Positions 1 through 8,050 are shown, counted from the stretch's first letter. The stretch: DNA of 26,618 bases from DASPSR01 sp035498715 (GCA_035498715.1 DATJZV010000078.1:1-26618); one strand, 5' to 3'. The notes: generated by a model from the letters alone, not told the origin. Numbers and translations are program-made.

Positions 1-33
1 CAATGCGGTAACAAACAACACGCAGACGAGCAT
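1..33 (-). CDS. Possible 5' end of a divergent exported protein, cut by window edge
   Basis: On the - strand an ATG at 33-31 opens a frame that runs off the window edge and reads MLVCVLFVTAL, a hydrophobic run preceded by in-frame basic residues, as in a signal peptide. The same frame is open back to an ATG at 180, but the stretch between does not look protein-like. A Shine-Dalgarno-like AAGGAGG lies at 135-129 on this strand, 11 bases before an in-frame TTG at 117, so the start is uncertain. Only 11 codons are visible from the nearest ATG, so this could equally be chance. No family can be named. Confidence 0.2.
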   Translation of the reverse strand, partial: MLVCVLFVTAL

Positions 34-60
34 GCGGCAGACACGATTTGTAATTATCTT

Positions 61-87
61 TTGCTGCGGCCTGCAGGTGCGCAGCAA
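61..87. repeat. Perfect 8-bp inverted repeat
   Basis: TTGCTGCG at 61-68 is the exact reverse complement of CGCAGCAA at 80-87, with an 11-base loop that itself contains the palindrome CCTGCAGG. No T-run follows on either strand, so a terminator is unlikely. It may be a leader hairpin or a protein-binding site. Confidence 0.5.
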
Positions 88-205
88 GTGACACTGCAAC
101 TTCCAAGAGGAAGGCAATCCTTGGGGAACCTCCTTATTGGACGCCCCAACCAATAGCAGCACCTTTGGTTGTGGGAGCATTCACACAAGATAATACTTTC
201 AAAAA

Positions 206-233
206 CCTGATTATGGCCTCAACCATGATCAGG
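206..233. repeat. 11-bp inverted repeat (one wobble) upstream of mobA
   Basis: CCTGATTATGG at 206-216 pairs with CCATGATCAGG at 223-233 around a 6-base loop; the only irregularity is one position that would be a G-U pair in RNA. It lies 47 bases upstream of the mobA -35-like element. It could be an operator or a stable RNA hairpin. Confidence 0.5.
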
Positions 234-279
234 AGCTGCAAATCTCTTGTAATTATTATCAAAAGGTTCAAGTTCTCAG

Positions 280-308
280 TTGACACTAACCTTTAAATAC
301 TGTAATTT
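280..308 (+). promoter_or_regulatory. Candidate promoter of mobA
   Basis: A perfect -35 hexamer TTGACA (280-285) is followed after 17 bases by TAATTT (303-308), a poor -10 match. The mobA ATG is only 5 bases further on and has no Shine-Dalgarno sequence, so a transcript from here would be essentially leaderless. The good -35 makes it worth noting; the weak -10 keeps confidence low. Confidence 0.35.
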
Positions 309-313
309 TAATC

Positions 314-904
314 ATGACTGGCATTGTGCTTTCAGGCGGTGAAAACCGGCGCATGGGAACAGACAAGGCATTCCTCAAGGTCGACGGGATGCCCATGATC
401 GAGCATGTCCTGTTGGCGCTCCGGAGCGTTGTTAGCCGCGTTATTATCGTCACAAATTCGCCGGGATCTTATGCATCGTATGGCGTCGAGGTAGTCACCG
501 ACGCATGCAATAAACGCGGATCGCTCGTCGGGATCTATTCCGGCTTGCTCCGCACACAGGATGACCACAACATCGTTGTCGCCTGCGACATGCCCTTTCT
601 GAATCCCCGGCTTCTTTCGTATATGACCGGCCTCGCCGGTGAATACGACATCATCCTTCCGAAAATCGGAGAGTTTGTTGAACCACTCCATGCCGTGTAC
701 CACAGGCGATTGTTGCCCGCCATGGAGGACCACATTAAGCGCGAACAGCTGCGAATCCGGGGCATCTTCACCGGGCGTCGGTTGCGTTACGTCACAGAAG
801 AAGAAATAGACCGTATTGACCCGACGAGGCGGTCATTTGTTAATCTCAATACAACCAAGGAATACAAGGAGGCAACATGTTTGGACTTGGAATGCCGGAG
901 TTGA
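314..904 (+). CDS. mobA: Molybdenum cofactor guanylyltransferase MobA
   Basis: MobA transfers GMP from GTP to molybdopterin-bound molybdenum in the cytoplasm, giving the guanine-dinucleotide form of the cofactor used by the DMSO-reductase family. The 196-residue product has the usual MobA length and begins with the family's nucleotide-binding signature: LSGGENRRMGTDKAFL at residues 6-21, including the GG, RMG and DK elements. The mid-protein CDMPFL motif is the conserved metal/nucleotide-binding aspartate region. The ATG at 314 gives the normal start directly before the nucleotide loop, although no ribosome binding site is visible. The 3' end overlaps tatA by 28 bases, suggesting translational coupling. 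The pairing is sensible because many enzymes that carry this cofactor leave the cytoplasm by the Tat pathway. Confidence 0.93.
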   Translation: MTGIVLSGGENRRMGTDKAFLKVDGMPMIEHVLLALRSVVSRVIIVTNSPGSYASYGVEVVTDACNKRGSLVGIYSGLLRTQDDHNIVVACDMPFLNPRLLSYMTGLAGEYDIILPKIGEFVEPLHAVYHRRLLPAMEDHIKREQLRIRGIFTGRRLRYVTEEEIDRIDPTRRSFVNLNTTKEYKEATCLDLECRS

Positions 905-1062
905 TTGTCATCCTGATTATTGTGCTCGTTATTTTCGGTGCGAACCGATTGCCGCAACTGGGCGAGGGGCTGGGCAAGGCCATCAAGGGATTCAAAAAGG
1001 GCATATCCGACGATTCCCAGAAAGAGGGCGGTAAACAAAATAATAAAGATAATAAGAGTTAG
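877..1062 (+). CDS. tatA: Twin-arginine translocase subunit TatA/TatE
   Basis: TatA is the small, multimerising subunit of the twin-arginine translocase, which exports folded, often cofactor-loaded proteins across the inner membrane. The 61-residue protein has the classic layout. A short periplasmic N-terminus is followed by one transmembrane helix (about residues 6-20), the FG hinge at residues 20-21, and an amphipathic helix with LPQLGEGLGKAIKGFKKG. A charged, disordered tail rich in Lys, Asn and Asp ends the protein. A strong AAGGAGG at 866-872, inside mobA, sets the ATG at 877. No tatC or tatB is visible here, so the rest of the translocase must be encoded elsewhere. TatA, TatE and TatB cannot be separated with certainty on length alone, but the short tail favours TatA/E. 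Confidence 0.92.
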   Translation: MFGLGMPELIVILIIVLVIFGANRLPQLGEGLGKAIKGFKKGISDDSQKEGGKQNNKDNKS

Positions 1063-1084
1063 GCCGTGAGCCGGAGCGACCGTT

Positions 1085-2881
1085 ATGAAGTGGATCCTTG
1101 CAGAGTCTGATGATAGGGTCGTAGCCCTGCTCTCGGAGCAGGCAGGCCTGCATCCGTTGATCGCCAGACTGATGGTCAACAGAAGTATCGCAGATCCGAT
1201 GGCCGCACGGTCTTTTCTTGCCTGTGATTTGGCGGCACTGTCTGATCCCGCTCTTTTTACCCATATGGGAAAAGCCGTCAGCCGCATCCGGTCCGCGATA
1301 GCCGCCGGCGCACGGATTATTGTCTACGGAGACTACGATGTCGACGGCGTGACAGGCGCTTCGCTCCTGTATCTGACGCTCAGGGATTTGGGAGCCGATG
1401 TCGGTTGCTACATCCCGGACAGGCTGACCGAAGGCTATGGTCTTAATGCCCATGCCGTTCAAAAGATAAAGGCATCTGGTGCAGGGCTCGTCATCACCGT
1501 GGACTGCGGTATCAGCAATCTGCGGGAAGCGGAACTGGCCCGCTCGCTGGGGCTCGATCTCATCGTCACCGATCACCACCAGTTTACAGATCCGAAATCA
1601 AAGCCACCTAATCCGTTGGAGAACAGGGTTTCCTCTGAATTAGGAGCTCAGATGTCGGATTCCGGAGCTGCCCTGCCGGATGCCTGCGCGATCCTCCATC
1701 CGGAGCTCATCTCGCCTGAGGCCCCCTCATCGCTGCGTAATTCGGTAAGTGTCCTGACCGGCGTGGGCATAGCATTCAAGCTGGCACAAGCTCTGCTGGA
1801 GCTGCAACCCGATGACAGAAATCTGTTACGTTATCTCGATCTCGTAACCCTCGGCACACTTGCTGATGTCGGCAGGATCACAGGCGAGAACAGGATTCTC
1901 GTAAAGCACGGTTTGCAGATTCTTTCTTCGGACACTGCCGCAGAGAGGCCAGGTGTCGCGGCCCTGAAGAAGGTCTCCGGCTTGAACGGAAAAGCGATCG
2001 GGGTTGGTGCCGTCGGCTTTACTCTTGCACCGAGAATCAACGCCAGCGGCAGGCTGGAGAACGCGGACGTGGCATTCCGGCTGCTTACTACGTCTTCGCG
2101 CGAAGAGGCTGTGGATCTGGCCGCAACGCTCGACTCGGTGAACAGGGAGCGTCAGTCAGTCGAGGAGGTCATCTGGGAGGCAGCCAGGCGGCATTGCCGG
2201 CAGATGGATGCGGCCGCGAAGGGGGCGCTCATTCTGTCATCTGACGAATGGCACCCCGGCGTTATCGGGATCGTCGCATCGCGGATCGTGGAAGAGTTCT
2301 ACCGGCCCACGGCGCTCATCAGCGTGAAAGACGGCGTGGGTAAGGGCTCGGCACGGAGCATTCCGGGTTTCGACCTCTATAAAGGCCTGGCAGCGTGCGC
2401 TGATCTGCTTACAGGGTTTGGCGGCCATACCTATGCGGCGGGATTTACCATCGCTGAAAGCAATATACCCCGGTTCCGCGACAGATTGAGTTCCCTTGTG
2501 CTGGAGCAGTTTGGAAATCAGGGATTCGTCCGCACACTCTCAATTGACAGTGCCGTGACGCTCAATGACCTGACAATTGATCTGATGCGGGAGCTGGAGA
2601 AGCTGGCGCCCTTCGGGCAGGGGAATCCCGAGCCAAGGTTTGGTGCGCGAGGACTCGAGGTGCTTTCCGCCCGTGCCGTAGGCAATAAGCATCTGAAGCT
2701 GAGACTCAGGCAACAGGGCGGTACGGCTTTCGACGCCATCGCCTTTAACCGTGGCAGCCTCCTTGGGAATCAGGTGAGGGACGGTGCGCGGCTGGCTGTC
2801 GTATTTACGCCGCGCCTGAATGCTTGGAATGGAAAAACGACCGTGGAGCTGGATATTCGGGACATCAAGCCAGACAATTGA
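1085..2881 (+). CDS. recJ: Single-stranded-DNA exonuclease RecJ
   Basis: RecJ degrades single-stranded DNA 5' to 3' in recombinational and mismatch repair. The 598-residue product shows the DHH-phosphoesterase motifs in order: YGDYDVDGVTGASLL (about residues 81-95, with metal-binding D83, D85 and D87), VDCGIS near 139-144, and the DHH triplet at 163-165. GTLADVG follows, then INASGRL, and the DHHA1 domain with GFGGHTYAAG. The C-terminus is the OB-fold part typical of RecJ. Compared with textbook RecJ there is an extra loop of about 30 residues, rich in Pro and Ser, directly after the DHH motif. The ATG at 1085 follows a GGAG element and lies 22 bases after tatA, so it may be cotranscribed. 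The frame stays open and all motifs are intact. Confidence 0.95.
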   Translation: MKWILAESDDRVVALLSEQAGLHPLIARLMVNRSIADPMAARSFLACDLAALSDPALFTHMGKAVSRIRSAIAAGARIIVYGDYDVDGVTGASLLYLTLRDLGADVGCYIPDRLTEGYGLNAHAVQKIKASGAGLVITVDCGISNLREAELARSLGLDLIVTDHHQFTDPKSKPPNPLENRVSSELGAQMSDSGAALPDACAILHPELISPEAPSSLRNSVSVLTGVGIAFKLAQALLELQPDDRNLLRYLDLVTLGTLADVGRITGENRILVKHGLQILSSDTAAERPGVAALKKVSGLNGKAIGVGAVGFTLAPRINASGRLENADVAFRLLTTSSREEAVDLAATLDSVNRERQSVEEVIWEAARRHCRQMDAAAKGALILSSDEWHPGVIGIVASRIVEEFYRPTALISVKDGVGKGSARSIPGFDLYKGLAACADLLTGFGGHTYAAGFTIAESNIPRFRDRLSSLVLEQFGNQGFVRTLSIDSAVTLNDLTIDLMRELEKLAPFGQGNPEPRFGARGLEVLSARAVGNKHLKLRLRQQGGTAFDAIAFNRGSLLGNQVRDGARLAVVFTPRLNAWNGKTTVELDIRDIKPDN

Positions 2882-2910
2882 CGTCTCGAATTTCTCGATA
2901 GAGGATAACT

Positions 2911-5058
2911 ATGCCGGCCGTTCGTCTCGAAGACATAGTTGAACGCATACAGAATTACCACCCCGACGCGGATGTGGACATGTTGAGGCGTGCTTACATT
3001 TTCTCGGCCAAGGCGCACCAGGGACAGACGCGGCTCTCAGGAGAATCCTATCTCATTCACCCGATAGAGGTAGCTGCCATTCTCGCTAACCTCAAGCTCG
3101 ATGCAGCTACCGTGGCCGCCGGCCTGCTTCATGACACGATCGAGGACACGACCGTCACGTCGGAGGAGATCAAATCCATGTTCGGCGAAGAGGTCGCCAT
3201 GCTTGTTGACGGCATGACCAAGCTCAGCCGCATGGAGCTCCAGAGCCGCGAGCAGCGCGAGGCTGATAACTTTCGCAAGATGATCGTGGCGATGGCCAAG
3301 GATATCAGGGTCATTCTCATCAAGTTAGCCGACAGGCTCCATAACATGCGCACGCTCAAGTCGCTCTCTCCTGAAAAACAGAAGCGCATTGCCCAGGAAA
3401 CGCTTGATATCTACGCCCCCCTCGCCAACCGCCTTGGTATTTCCAGGATCAAGACCGAGCTCGAAGACCTTGCTTTCATGTATCTGAATCCCGAGGCATA
3501 CGCGGACCTCACCCAGAAAGTCAACAAGCGCCGTATTGAGCGCGAGTCTTACATCAACGAACTCATCGAGATCATAAGGGGACAGCTCGCGGAGCACGGG
3601 TATAAAGGTGAGGTTAAGGGCCGGCCCAAGCACTTCTACAGCATCTACCAGAAGATGGAAAAACAGGGGATATCCTTTGAAGATGTCTACGACCTGATCG
3701 CGATCCGTATCATTACCGACACCAAGGTCAACTGCTATGCCATCCTCGGCCTTATCCACTCGCTCTGGACGCCGGTGCCGGGGCGATTTAAGGATTTCAT
3801 AGGCGTGCCCAAGTCTAACCTCTATCAATCGCTCCATACCACGGTCATCGGTCCCAAGGGAGAGCGCGTAGAATTCCAGATCCGTACGGAAGAGATGCAC
3901 CGGCTTGCTGAAGAAGGCATCGCCGCACATTGGCGGTACAAGGAAAAGTCTGCCGTCAGCCAGCGAGAGGAACAGCAGTTCGCCTGGCTCCGGCAGCTCC
4001 TCGAATGGCAGCGCGACCTTCCGGACGCCAAGGAGTTCATGGAGACGGTCAAAGGAGACCTCTTCCCGGACGTGGTCTATGTTTTCACGCCTCGGGGAGA
4101 TGTTAAAGAGCTGCCGCAGGGATCAACCCCGGTTGACTTCGCCTTCAGCGTTCATACTGACATCGGTCAACAGTGCGTGGGTGCGAAGGTGAACGGCAAG
4201 ATTGTTCCGCTCAAGCACGTGCTCCGTAACGGTGATAAGATCGAGATCATCACCCAGACAGGCCATACGCCTAGCCGGGACTGGCTCAAGTTCGTAAAAA
4301 CCTCGAAGGCACGGACCAGGATCAAAGCATGGCTAAAGGCCGAAGAACGCAGGAGAAGCATCCAGCTCGGCCGAGAACTCCTCGAAAAGGACCTTCGCAA
4401 ACACGAGCTCAACCCCTCCAAGATATTCAGATCCGACGACCTCTTAAAAGTGGCCAATGACATGTCGCACAACACACTCGAAGACATGCTGGCGGCCATC
4501 GGCTACGGCAAGGTATCGGCACATATGGTTGCGAACAAGATCGCGCCTGACCGGCCCCATATCGAGCCTATTCCCAAGAAGCCGCCCCAGAAACAGGTAA
4601 AACCGTCCGGCAGCAGCATGAAGATCAGCGGTATGGACAATATGCTTATCCACCTCTCCAAGTGCTGTAATCCCGTGCCTGGTGATAAAGTGGTCGGGTT
4701 TATCACCAGGGGGAGGGGAGTTTCTATCCATACTCTGGATTGCCCTAATGTAGGCGAGCTCACGTTTGATAAGGAACGGCTCGTAGAGGTCTCTTGGGGA
4801 GATTTCCAGCTTGGCGCACATGCTGTTAAAATTTCTGTTCGAACCGAGGACAAGCCAGGCCTTCTCGCAAATGTTTCCTCGTCCATCAGCGCCGCCGAGG
4901 CGAACATCACTCACGCTGAGGCAATTACCGGTGATGATAAGCAAGCGACCCTCAACTTCACCATCGACATCAAGGACGTGGAGCACCTCAACAGGATTAT
5001 CAAGAATATCGAAGCCATAAACGGAGTTTTGGGCGTAAAGAGGGTAAAAACAGGATAG
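2911..5058 (+). CDS. rel: Bifunctional (p)ppGpp synthetase/hydrolase Rel/SpoT
   Basis: This enzyme makes and degrades the alarmone (p)ppGpp and so controls the stringent response. The 715-residue protein has the full long-RSH architecture. An HD hydrolase domain carries HDTIED at residues 74-79 (H74, D75, E78, D79), which indicates an active hydrolase. The synthetase domain has RFKDFIGVPKSNLYQSLHTT (about 292-311), then a TGS domain near 386-446, a zinc-finger-like CC segment (KCCNPVPGD) and a C-terminal ACT domain. The RFKD sequence is the RxKD form seen in bifunctional Rel/SpoT rather than the ExDD form of monofunctional RelA. The ATG at 2911 follows a GAGG element, 29 bases after recJ. It is probably the sole long RSH of the organism, though that cannot be tested here. 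Confidence 0.95.
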   Translation: MPAVRLEDIVERIQNYHPDADVDMLRRAYIFSAKAHQGQTRLSGESYLIHPIEVAAILANLKLDAATVAAGLLHDTIEDTTVTSEEIKSMFGEEVAMLVDGMTKLSRMELQSREQREADNFRKMIVAMAKDIRVILIKLADRLHNMRTLKSLSPEKQKRIAQETLDIYAPLANRLGISRIKTELEDLAFMYLNPEAYADLTQKVNKRRIERESYINELIEIIRGQLAEHGYKGEVKGRPKHFYSIYQKMEKQGISFEDVYDLIAIRIITDTKVNCYAILGLIHSLWTPVPGRFKDFIGVPKSNLYQSLHTTVIGPKGERVEFQIRTEEMHRLAEEGIAAHWRYKEKSAVSQREEQQFAWLRQLLEWQRDLPDAKEFMETVKGDLFPDVVYVFTPRGDVKELPQGSTPVDFAFSVHTDIGQQCVGAKVNGKIVPLKHVLRNGDKIEIITQTGHTPSRDWLKFVKTSKARTRIKAWLKAEERRRSIQLGRELLEKDLRKHELNPSKIFRSDDLLKVANDMSHNTLEDMLAAIGYGKVSAHMVANKIAPDRPHIEPIPKKPPQKQVKPSGSSMKISGMDNMLIHLSKCCNPVPGDKVVGFITRGRGVSIHTLDCPNVGELTFDKERLVEVSWGDFQLGAHAVKISVRTEDKPGLLANVSSSISAAEANITHAEAITGDDKQATLNFTIDIKDVEHLNRIIKNIEAINGVLGVKRVKTG

Positions 5059-5221
5059 GGATATTGATAGCGCTTTGAGTGCCCGCCAATAGAATGGAAT
5101 AACGCCTCATAATCGTACCATAAAGTCTTGCCAGTCATTGGTATCAAAGTCAAGGATATGACACAAAGTATTCATGCCGGAGAGAGTGATTTATTGGCGA
5201 TATCAACGATAACTATCTTAA

Positions 5222-5284
5222 TGGTTTACTTCAAATTAAAAAAACATAATTAATTTAATAATTTATTGTAATAATTTAAAGTAC
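5222..5284. other. AT-rich leader before ridA
   Basis: The gap between rel and ridA (5059-5298) holds no gene. Its last 60 bases are strongly AT-rich, with repeated TAAT/AATT words, unlike the flanking sequence. This is the likely promoter zone of ridA, but no -35/-10 pair stands out. Confidence 0.35.
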
Positions 5285-5298
5285 TGCAGGAGGATATA

Positions 5299-5682
5299 AT
5301 GATGCGAAAAATCATAAAAACTGCGGATGCTCCCCAGGCAATAGGACCTTATTCTCAGGCTGTGGAGGCTGGTGGATTCGTATTCGTTTCAGGCCAGATA
5401 CCGATCGATCCTAAATCAGGGAATGTCTTCCAGGGGGACATAAAATCTCAGGCCAAGCAGGTAATGGAAAATGCCAGGGCCATCCTCGTCGCAGCCGGAT
5501 GTAGTCTGGCTGATGTTGTAAAGTCCACCATCTATCTCAGGAACATGGCCGATTTCGCTGCCGTGAACGAGGTCTACGGCGGTTATTTTCTGTCCGACCA
5601 TCCGGCGCGCGCCACGATAGAGGTTTCACGGCTGCCAAAGGATGTTGACGTTGAGATGGATTTTGTAGCGTGGAAGAAGTGA
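5299..5682 (+). CDS. ridA: RidA family enamine/imine deaminase
   Basis: RidA hydrolyses reactive enamine and imine intermediates released by pyridoxal-phosphate enzymes, protecting metabolism from 2-aminoacrylate damage. The 127-residue protein has the family's usual length and signatures: APQAIGPYSQAVEAGGFVFV near the N-terminus, SGQIPIDPKSG, and the C-terminal PARATIEVSRLPKDVDVEMD. The Arg in the ARATIEV segment is the conserved carboxylate-binding residue. A strong AGGAGG at 5288-5293 sets the ATG at 5299; a second ATG follows at once. The gene stands alone behind an AT-rich leader and converges on the CAP-domain gene with 10 bases between stop codons. Confidence 0.94.
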   Translation: MMRKIIKTADAPQAIGPYSQAVEAGGFVFVSGQIPIDPKSGNVFQGDIKSQAKQVMENARAILVAAGCSLADVVKSTIYLRNMADFAAVNEVYGGYFLSDHPARATIEVSRLPKDVDVEMDFVAWKK

Positions 5683-5692
5683 TCACCTTTCA

Positions 5693-6289
5693 TCAACAGA
5701 AATTCTGCGTTATGTAAACCTTGTCATCAGGAGAGATTGCCACGCCGATCCCCTCGCTCTTCCAGTAAGGTGTAAGTATGTTCTTTCTGTGTCCACGGCT
5801 GTTCATCCAGCCCTCCACTGTTGATTCCGCTATCTTACCCACGGTATTCCATTCATAATGCGCTACACCATCCATGAACACAACCCGGTCATAGAGATTG
5901 TTCTGAAAGATGTTTTCAGCGCCCGTGTAATAGATGTTTCCCTGACCATGGACAGCGCAGGAATAGCCGGCCTGGCTGTACCGGTACGAGAAGTCATGTC
6001 CTTCCGGGGTGTCATGGCTGAAGTACCTCCTCACTGCCATGTCCTGACTGTGTTTTCTCGCAATGCTTGACAGCGTATCATTCCATGAGAGCGGGGACAA
6101 ACCGTGCTTGCGCCGCTCTCCGTTAATGAGATCGTGAATGTTTTTTTCCAGTCTCGATATGTTTATGGAGGGCCTATTTCCGCGCTCGTGAACGCGACCG
6201 GTGCTGCTGGGCGGGGGCGTTGCGCATGAAATGAGACAGGGTATAAATAAAAGCAGCAATCCGAAAGGGAGGATGAAGCTCTTCGACAT
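5693..6289 (-). CDS. CAP-domain (SCP/PR-1-like) lipoprotein
   Basis: This is a predicted lipoprotein with a CAP domain, a fold shared by secreted SCP/PR-1 proteins and bacterial YkwD-like proteins whose biochemical role is poorly defined. The N-terminus MSKSFILPFG opens a hydrophobic run ending in LISC, a lipobox. The CAP domain follows with all its hallmark motifs: INGERRKHGLSPL, ARKHSQDM, YFSHDTPEG, GAENI, and GWMNSRGHRKNIL, closing with YITQNF. The two histidines and acidic residues of the CAP cleft are present. I prefer the ATG at 6289 over one ten codons upstream (6319) because GGAG lies at the right distance before it and the signal peptide then starts normally. Length is 198 residues. 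It diverges from mltD, another envelope protein, so an envelope role is plausible. Confidence 0.88.
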   Translation of the reverse strand: MSKSFILPFGLLLLFIPCLISCATPPPSSTGRVHERGNRPSINISRLEKNIHDLINGERRKHGLSPLSWNDTLSSIARKHSQDMAVRRYFSHDTPEGHDFSYRYSQAGYSCAVHGQGNIYYTGAENIFQNNLYDRVVFMDGVAHYEWNTVGKIAESTVEGWMNSRGHRKNILTPYWKSEGIGVAISPDDKVYITQNFC

Positions 6290-6372
6290 TTTTTTCTCCG
6301 CAACATGCAATCTAACCATTAAGTGCTTTCCATATGACAGGAATTATGGTAAGGAGTAATAACAGAAGGGCT

Positions 6373-6402
6373 ACTATAATGCACAAAAGCAGTCCTTGTC
6401 AA
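6373..6402 (-). promoter_or_regulatory. Sigma-70-like promoter of the CAP-domain lipoprotein
   Basis: On the - strand a perfect TTGACA (6402-6397) is followed after 18 bases by TATAGT (6378-6373), five of six matches to the -10 consensus. It lies 84 bases upstream of the chosen CAP-domain start and is correctly oriented. Confidence 0.55.
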
Positions 6403-6434
6403 ATACTTGCCTCTGCAACTTTCTGAAAGGCCAA

Positions 6435-6457
6435 AAAATGACAACCTGTGTCATTTT
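6435..6457. promoter_or_regulatory. Perfect 9-bp inverted repeat, candidate operator between CAP gene and mltD
   Basis: AAAATGACA (6435-6443) and TGTCATTTT (6449-6457) are exact reverse complements around a 5-base centre. The repeat lies between the outward-facing CAP-gene promoter and the candidate mltD promoter, just upstream of the latter's -35 element. This is a natural place for a dimeric regulator. A terminator is unlikely because both flanking genes start here. Confidence 0.45.
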
Positions 6458-6460
6458 ATG

Positions 6461-6488
6461 TTTGCAATTTTATCATCTTTCGTATATT
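6461..6488 (+). promoter_or_regulatory. Candidate promoter of mltD
   Basis: TTTGCA (6461-6466, four of six) is followed after 16 bases by TATATT (6483-6488). The mltD ATG is 20 bases further on with no clear Shine-Dalgarno sequence. The match is moderate only. Confidence 0.3.
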
Positions 6489-6508
6489 ATTGCCGTTAAT
6501 CATATATT

Positions 6509-7981
6509 ATGAAAATCTCTCATCGACCATACTTCGCATGCCTTACCGTCATTCTGTTCTCGTTGGCTTTCCTCTTGTTCAGTTGCGCTCACCCCGCGTC
6601 TCCTGTTATCGAGAGCAAAAGTGTTGTCCCCGCCGAACCCCCATCTCCGATCATAACCGTGACTCCCGAAGAAATACCGGCATCTTCTTCTGTGATCGCC
6701 CCTGAGGGAGTTGACCCTGCACCGGCCGAAATTATGCCGATATCTCAGAACGAAAAAACCATTCCCGTGGTGAAAAAAGAAAACGGTGAGGATGATCAGG
6801 CGCTCCTTGATGCCGCTCTGGAACTTACTGAAACCGCCCAGGAGTATTGGGAAGACGGCGACATGGACGAGGCGATCGATTCTCTGGACCAGGCCTATGC
6901 GCTCATTCTGAAGGTCTCCGGCAACAATACAAAACTGTCCCAGCAGAAGGAAGATCTCCGGTTCATGATCTCCAAGCGGATCATGGAGTTGTACGCCTCC
7001 CGTCATGTTGCCGTACAGGGAAACCACGATGCGATCCCCATGACCGTCAATGATCACGTGCTGCGCGAGATCCAGTCGTTTCAGACCACGGAACGGGATT
7101 TCTTTCTGGAAGCCTATAGACGATCGGGCATGTACCGAGGGGAGATCGTCAAAGAGTTAAAGGAAGCCGGACTCCCCGAGGAACTTTCATGGCTGCCGCT
7201 CATCGAGAGCGGATTCAAGGTAAGGGCCTTATCGCGCTCGCGGGCGCTCGGCTTATGGCAGTTCATCCCTTCTACGGGTTACAAGTTCGGGCTCAAGAGG
7301 AACACCTGGATCGATGAAAGGCTGGACCCGGAAAAATCCACGGAGGCAGCCATCGCCTATCTGAATGAACTGCACCAGATGTTCGGAGATTGGGCCACGG
7401 TTCTCGCGGCCTACAACTGCGGCGAAGGTTCAGTAGCGCGGGTGATCAGAGAGCAAAAGTTCGATTACCTGGATAACTTCTGGGATTTCTACGAGCGGCT
7501 TCCGCGTGAGACCGCACGATATTTTCCGAGGTTCCTGGCCGTCCTGGCTATCATCAAGGACCCGGCACAATACGGCTTTACCCTGGAAGAACCGGACCAG
7601 CCCATCTCGCACGAGACGGTTACCATTGAGCGTCCGATCCATTTAAAAACAGTCGCTGACAGCTTGGGTGTCGATCTGGAAGACCTGACCATATTGAACC
7701 CAGAACTGCGGCGCAACGCAACACCCGATGTTCCCTATGTCCTCAAAGTTCCGCCCGGGAAAGGGGAAGTGCTTATGGCAGCACTTGACAAGCTGCCGAA
7801 GTGGTCTCCGCCAAAGATGGAATACGTTGTCCATCGCGTGCGGCGCGGGGAGACCCTCTCACTGATCGCATACCGGTACAGGACGAGCATTCAGAGAATT
7901 CTTGAGGCAAACAACATCCGTTCGGGTAGAATGCTCCGCGTCGGCCAGCGGCTGAGGATTCCTACGAGAAGTACCACGTAA
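6509..7981 (+). CDS. mltD: Membrane-bound lytic transglycosylase MltD-like lipoprotein with LysM
   Basis: MltD-type enzymes cleave the glycan strand of peptidoglycan with formation of 1,6-anhydro-MurNAc. The 490-residue product starts with a signal peptide ending in a lipobox (LFSC, lipidated C26), then a Pro/Glu-rich linker and a helical region with TPR-like character (about 100-160). The SLT domain has its catalytic glutamate in PLIESGF (E233), followed by ALGLWQFIPSTG and AAYNCGEG. A clear C-terminal LysM spans about 438-486 (YVVHRVRRGETLSLIAYRYR to RVGQRLRIP) and should anchor the enzyme to peptidoglycan. A weaker LysM-like segment precedes it near 370-415. The ATG at 6509 gives a normal lipoprotein signal though no ribosome binding site is seen. 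Confidence 0.93.
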   Translation: MKISHRPYFACLTVILFSLAFLLFSCAHPASPVIESKSVVPAEPPSPIITVTPEEIPASSSVIAPEGVDPAPAEIMPISQNEKTIPVVKKENGEDDQALLDAALELTETAQEYWEDGDMDEAIDSLDQAYALILKVSGNNTKLSQQKEDLRFMISKRIMELYASRHVAVQGNHDAIPMTVNDHVLREIQSFQTTERDFFLEAYRRSGMYRGEIVKELKEAGLPEELSWLPLIESGFKVRALSRSRALGLWQFIPSTGYKFGLKRNTWIDERLDPEKSTEAAIAYLNELHQMFGDWATVLAAYNCGEGSVARVIREQKFDYLDNFWDFYERLPRETARYFPRFLAVLAIIKDPAQYGFTLEEPDQPISHETVTIERPIHLKTVADSLGVDLEDLTILNPELRRNATPDVPYVLKVPPGKGEVLMAALDKLPKWSPPKMEYVVHRVRRGETLSLIAYRYRTSIQRILEANNIRSGRMLRVGQRLRIPTRSTT

Positions 7982-8033
7982 TTCCGATAAACCTGCCTCC
8001 AGAAGACTCCTGAACCGCGAAGGTGCCAAGAGC

Positions 8034-8050
8034 GTTTGGATAGTCCAAAC
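8034..8050. repeat. 7-bp hairpin between convergent mltD and smr
   Basis: GTTTGGA (8034-8040) and TCCAAAC (8044-8050) are exact reverse complements around a 3-base loop. The hairpin lies between two convergent genes, where a shared terminator is expected, but neither strand has the T-run of an intrinsic terminator. It may end transcription with Rho or stabilise 3' ends. Confidence 0.35.

Larger units (their letters stand above)
34..313. other. Non-coding stretch upstream of mobA with several hairpins
   Basis: No convincing gene is seen. The stretch holds at least two clear inverted repeats (61-87 and 206-233, listed separately) and weaker ones: CCAAG at 103-107 against CTTGG at 120-124, and ATTGG at 136-140 against CCAAT at 150-154. 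None is followed by a T-run, so they are not typical terminators. They could be operators or a structured leader. I could not match the stretch to a known riboswitch, including the molybdenum cofactor element. Confidence 0.4.

Noticed and set aside
1..153. Open + strand frame at the left edge ending near 153, possible 3' end of an upstream gene
   Set aside because: Its 50 codons show no recognisable motif and it crosses the hairpin region; insufficient evidence without the sequence to the left.
265..275. GGTTCAAGTTC resembling a tRNA T-loop
   Set aside because: No acceptor, anticodon or D-arm complement could be found around it, and no CCA end.
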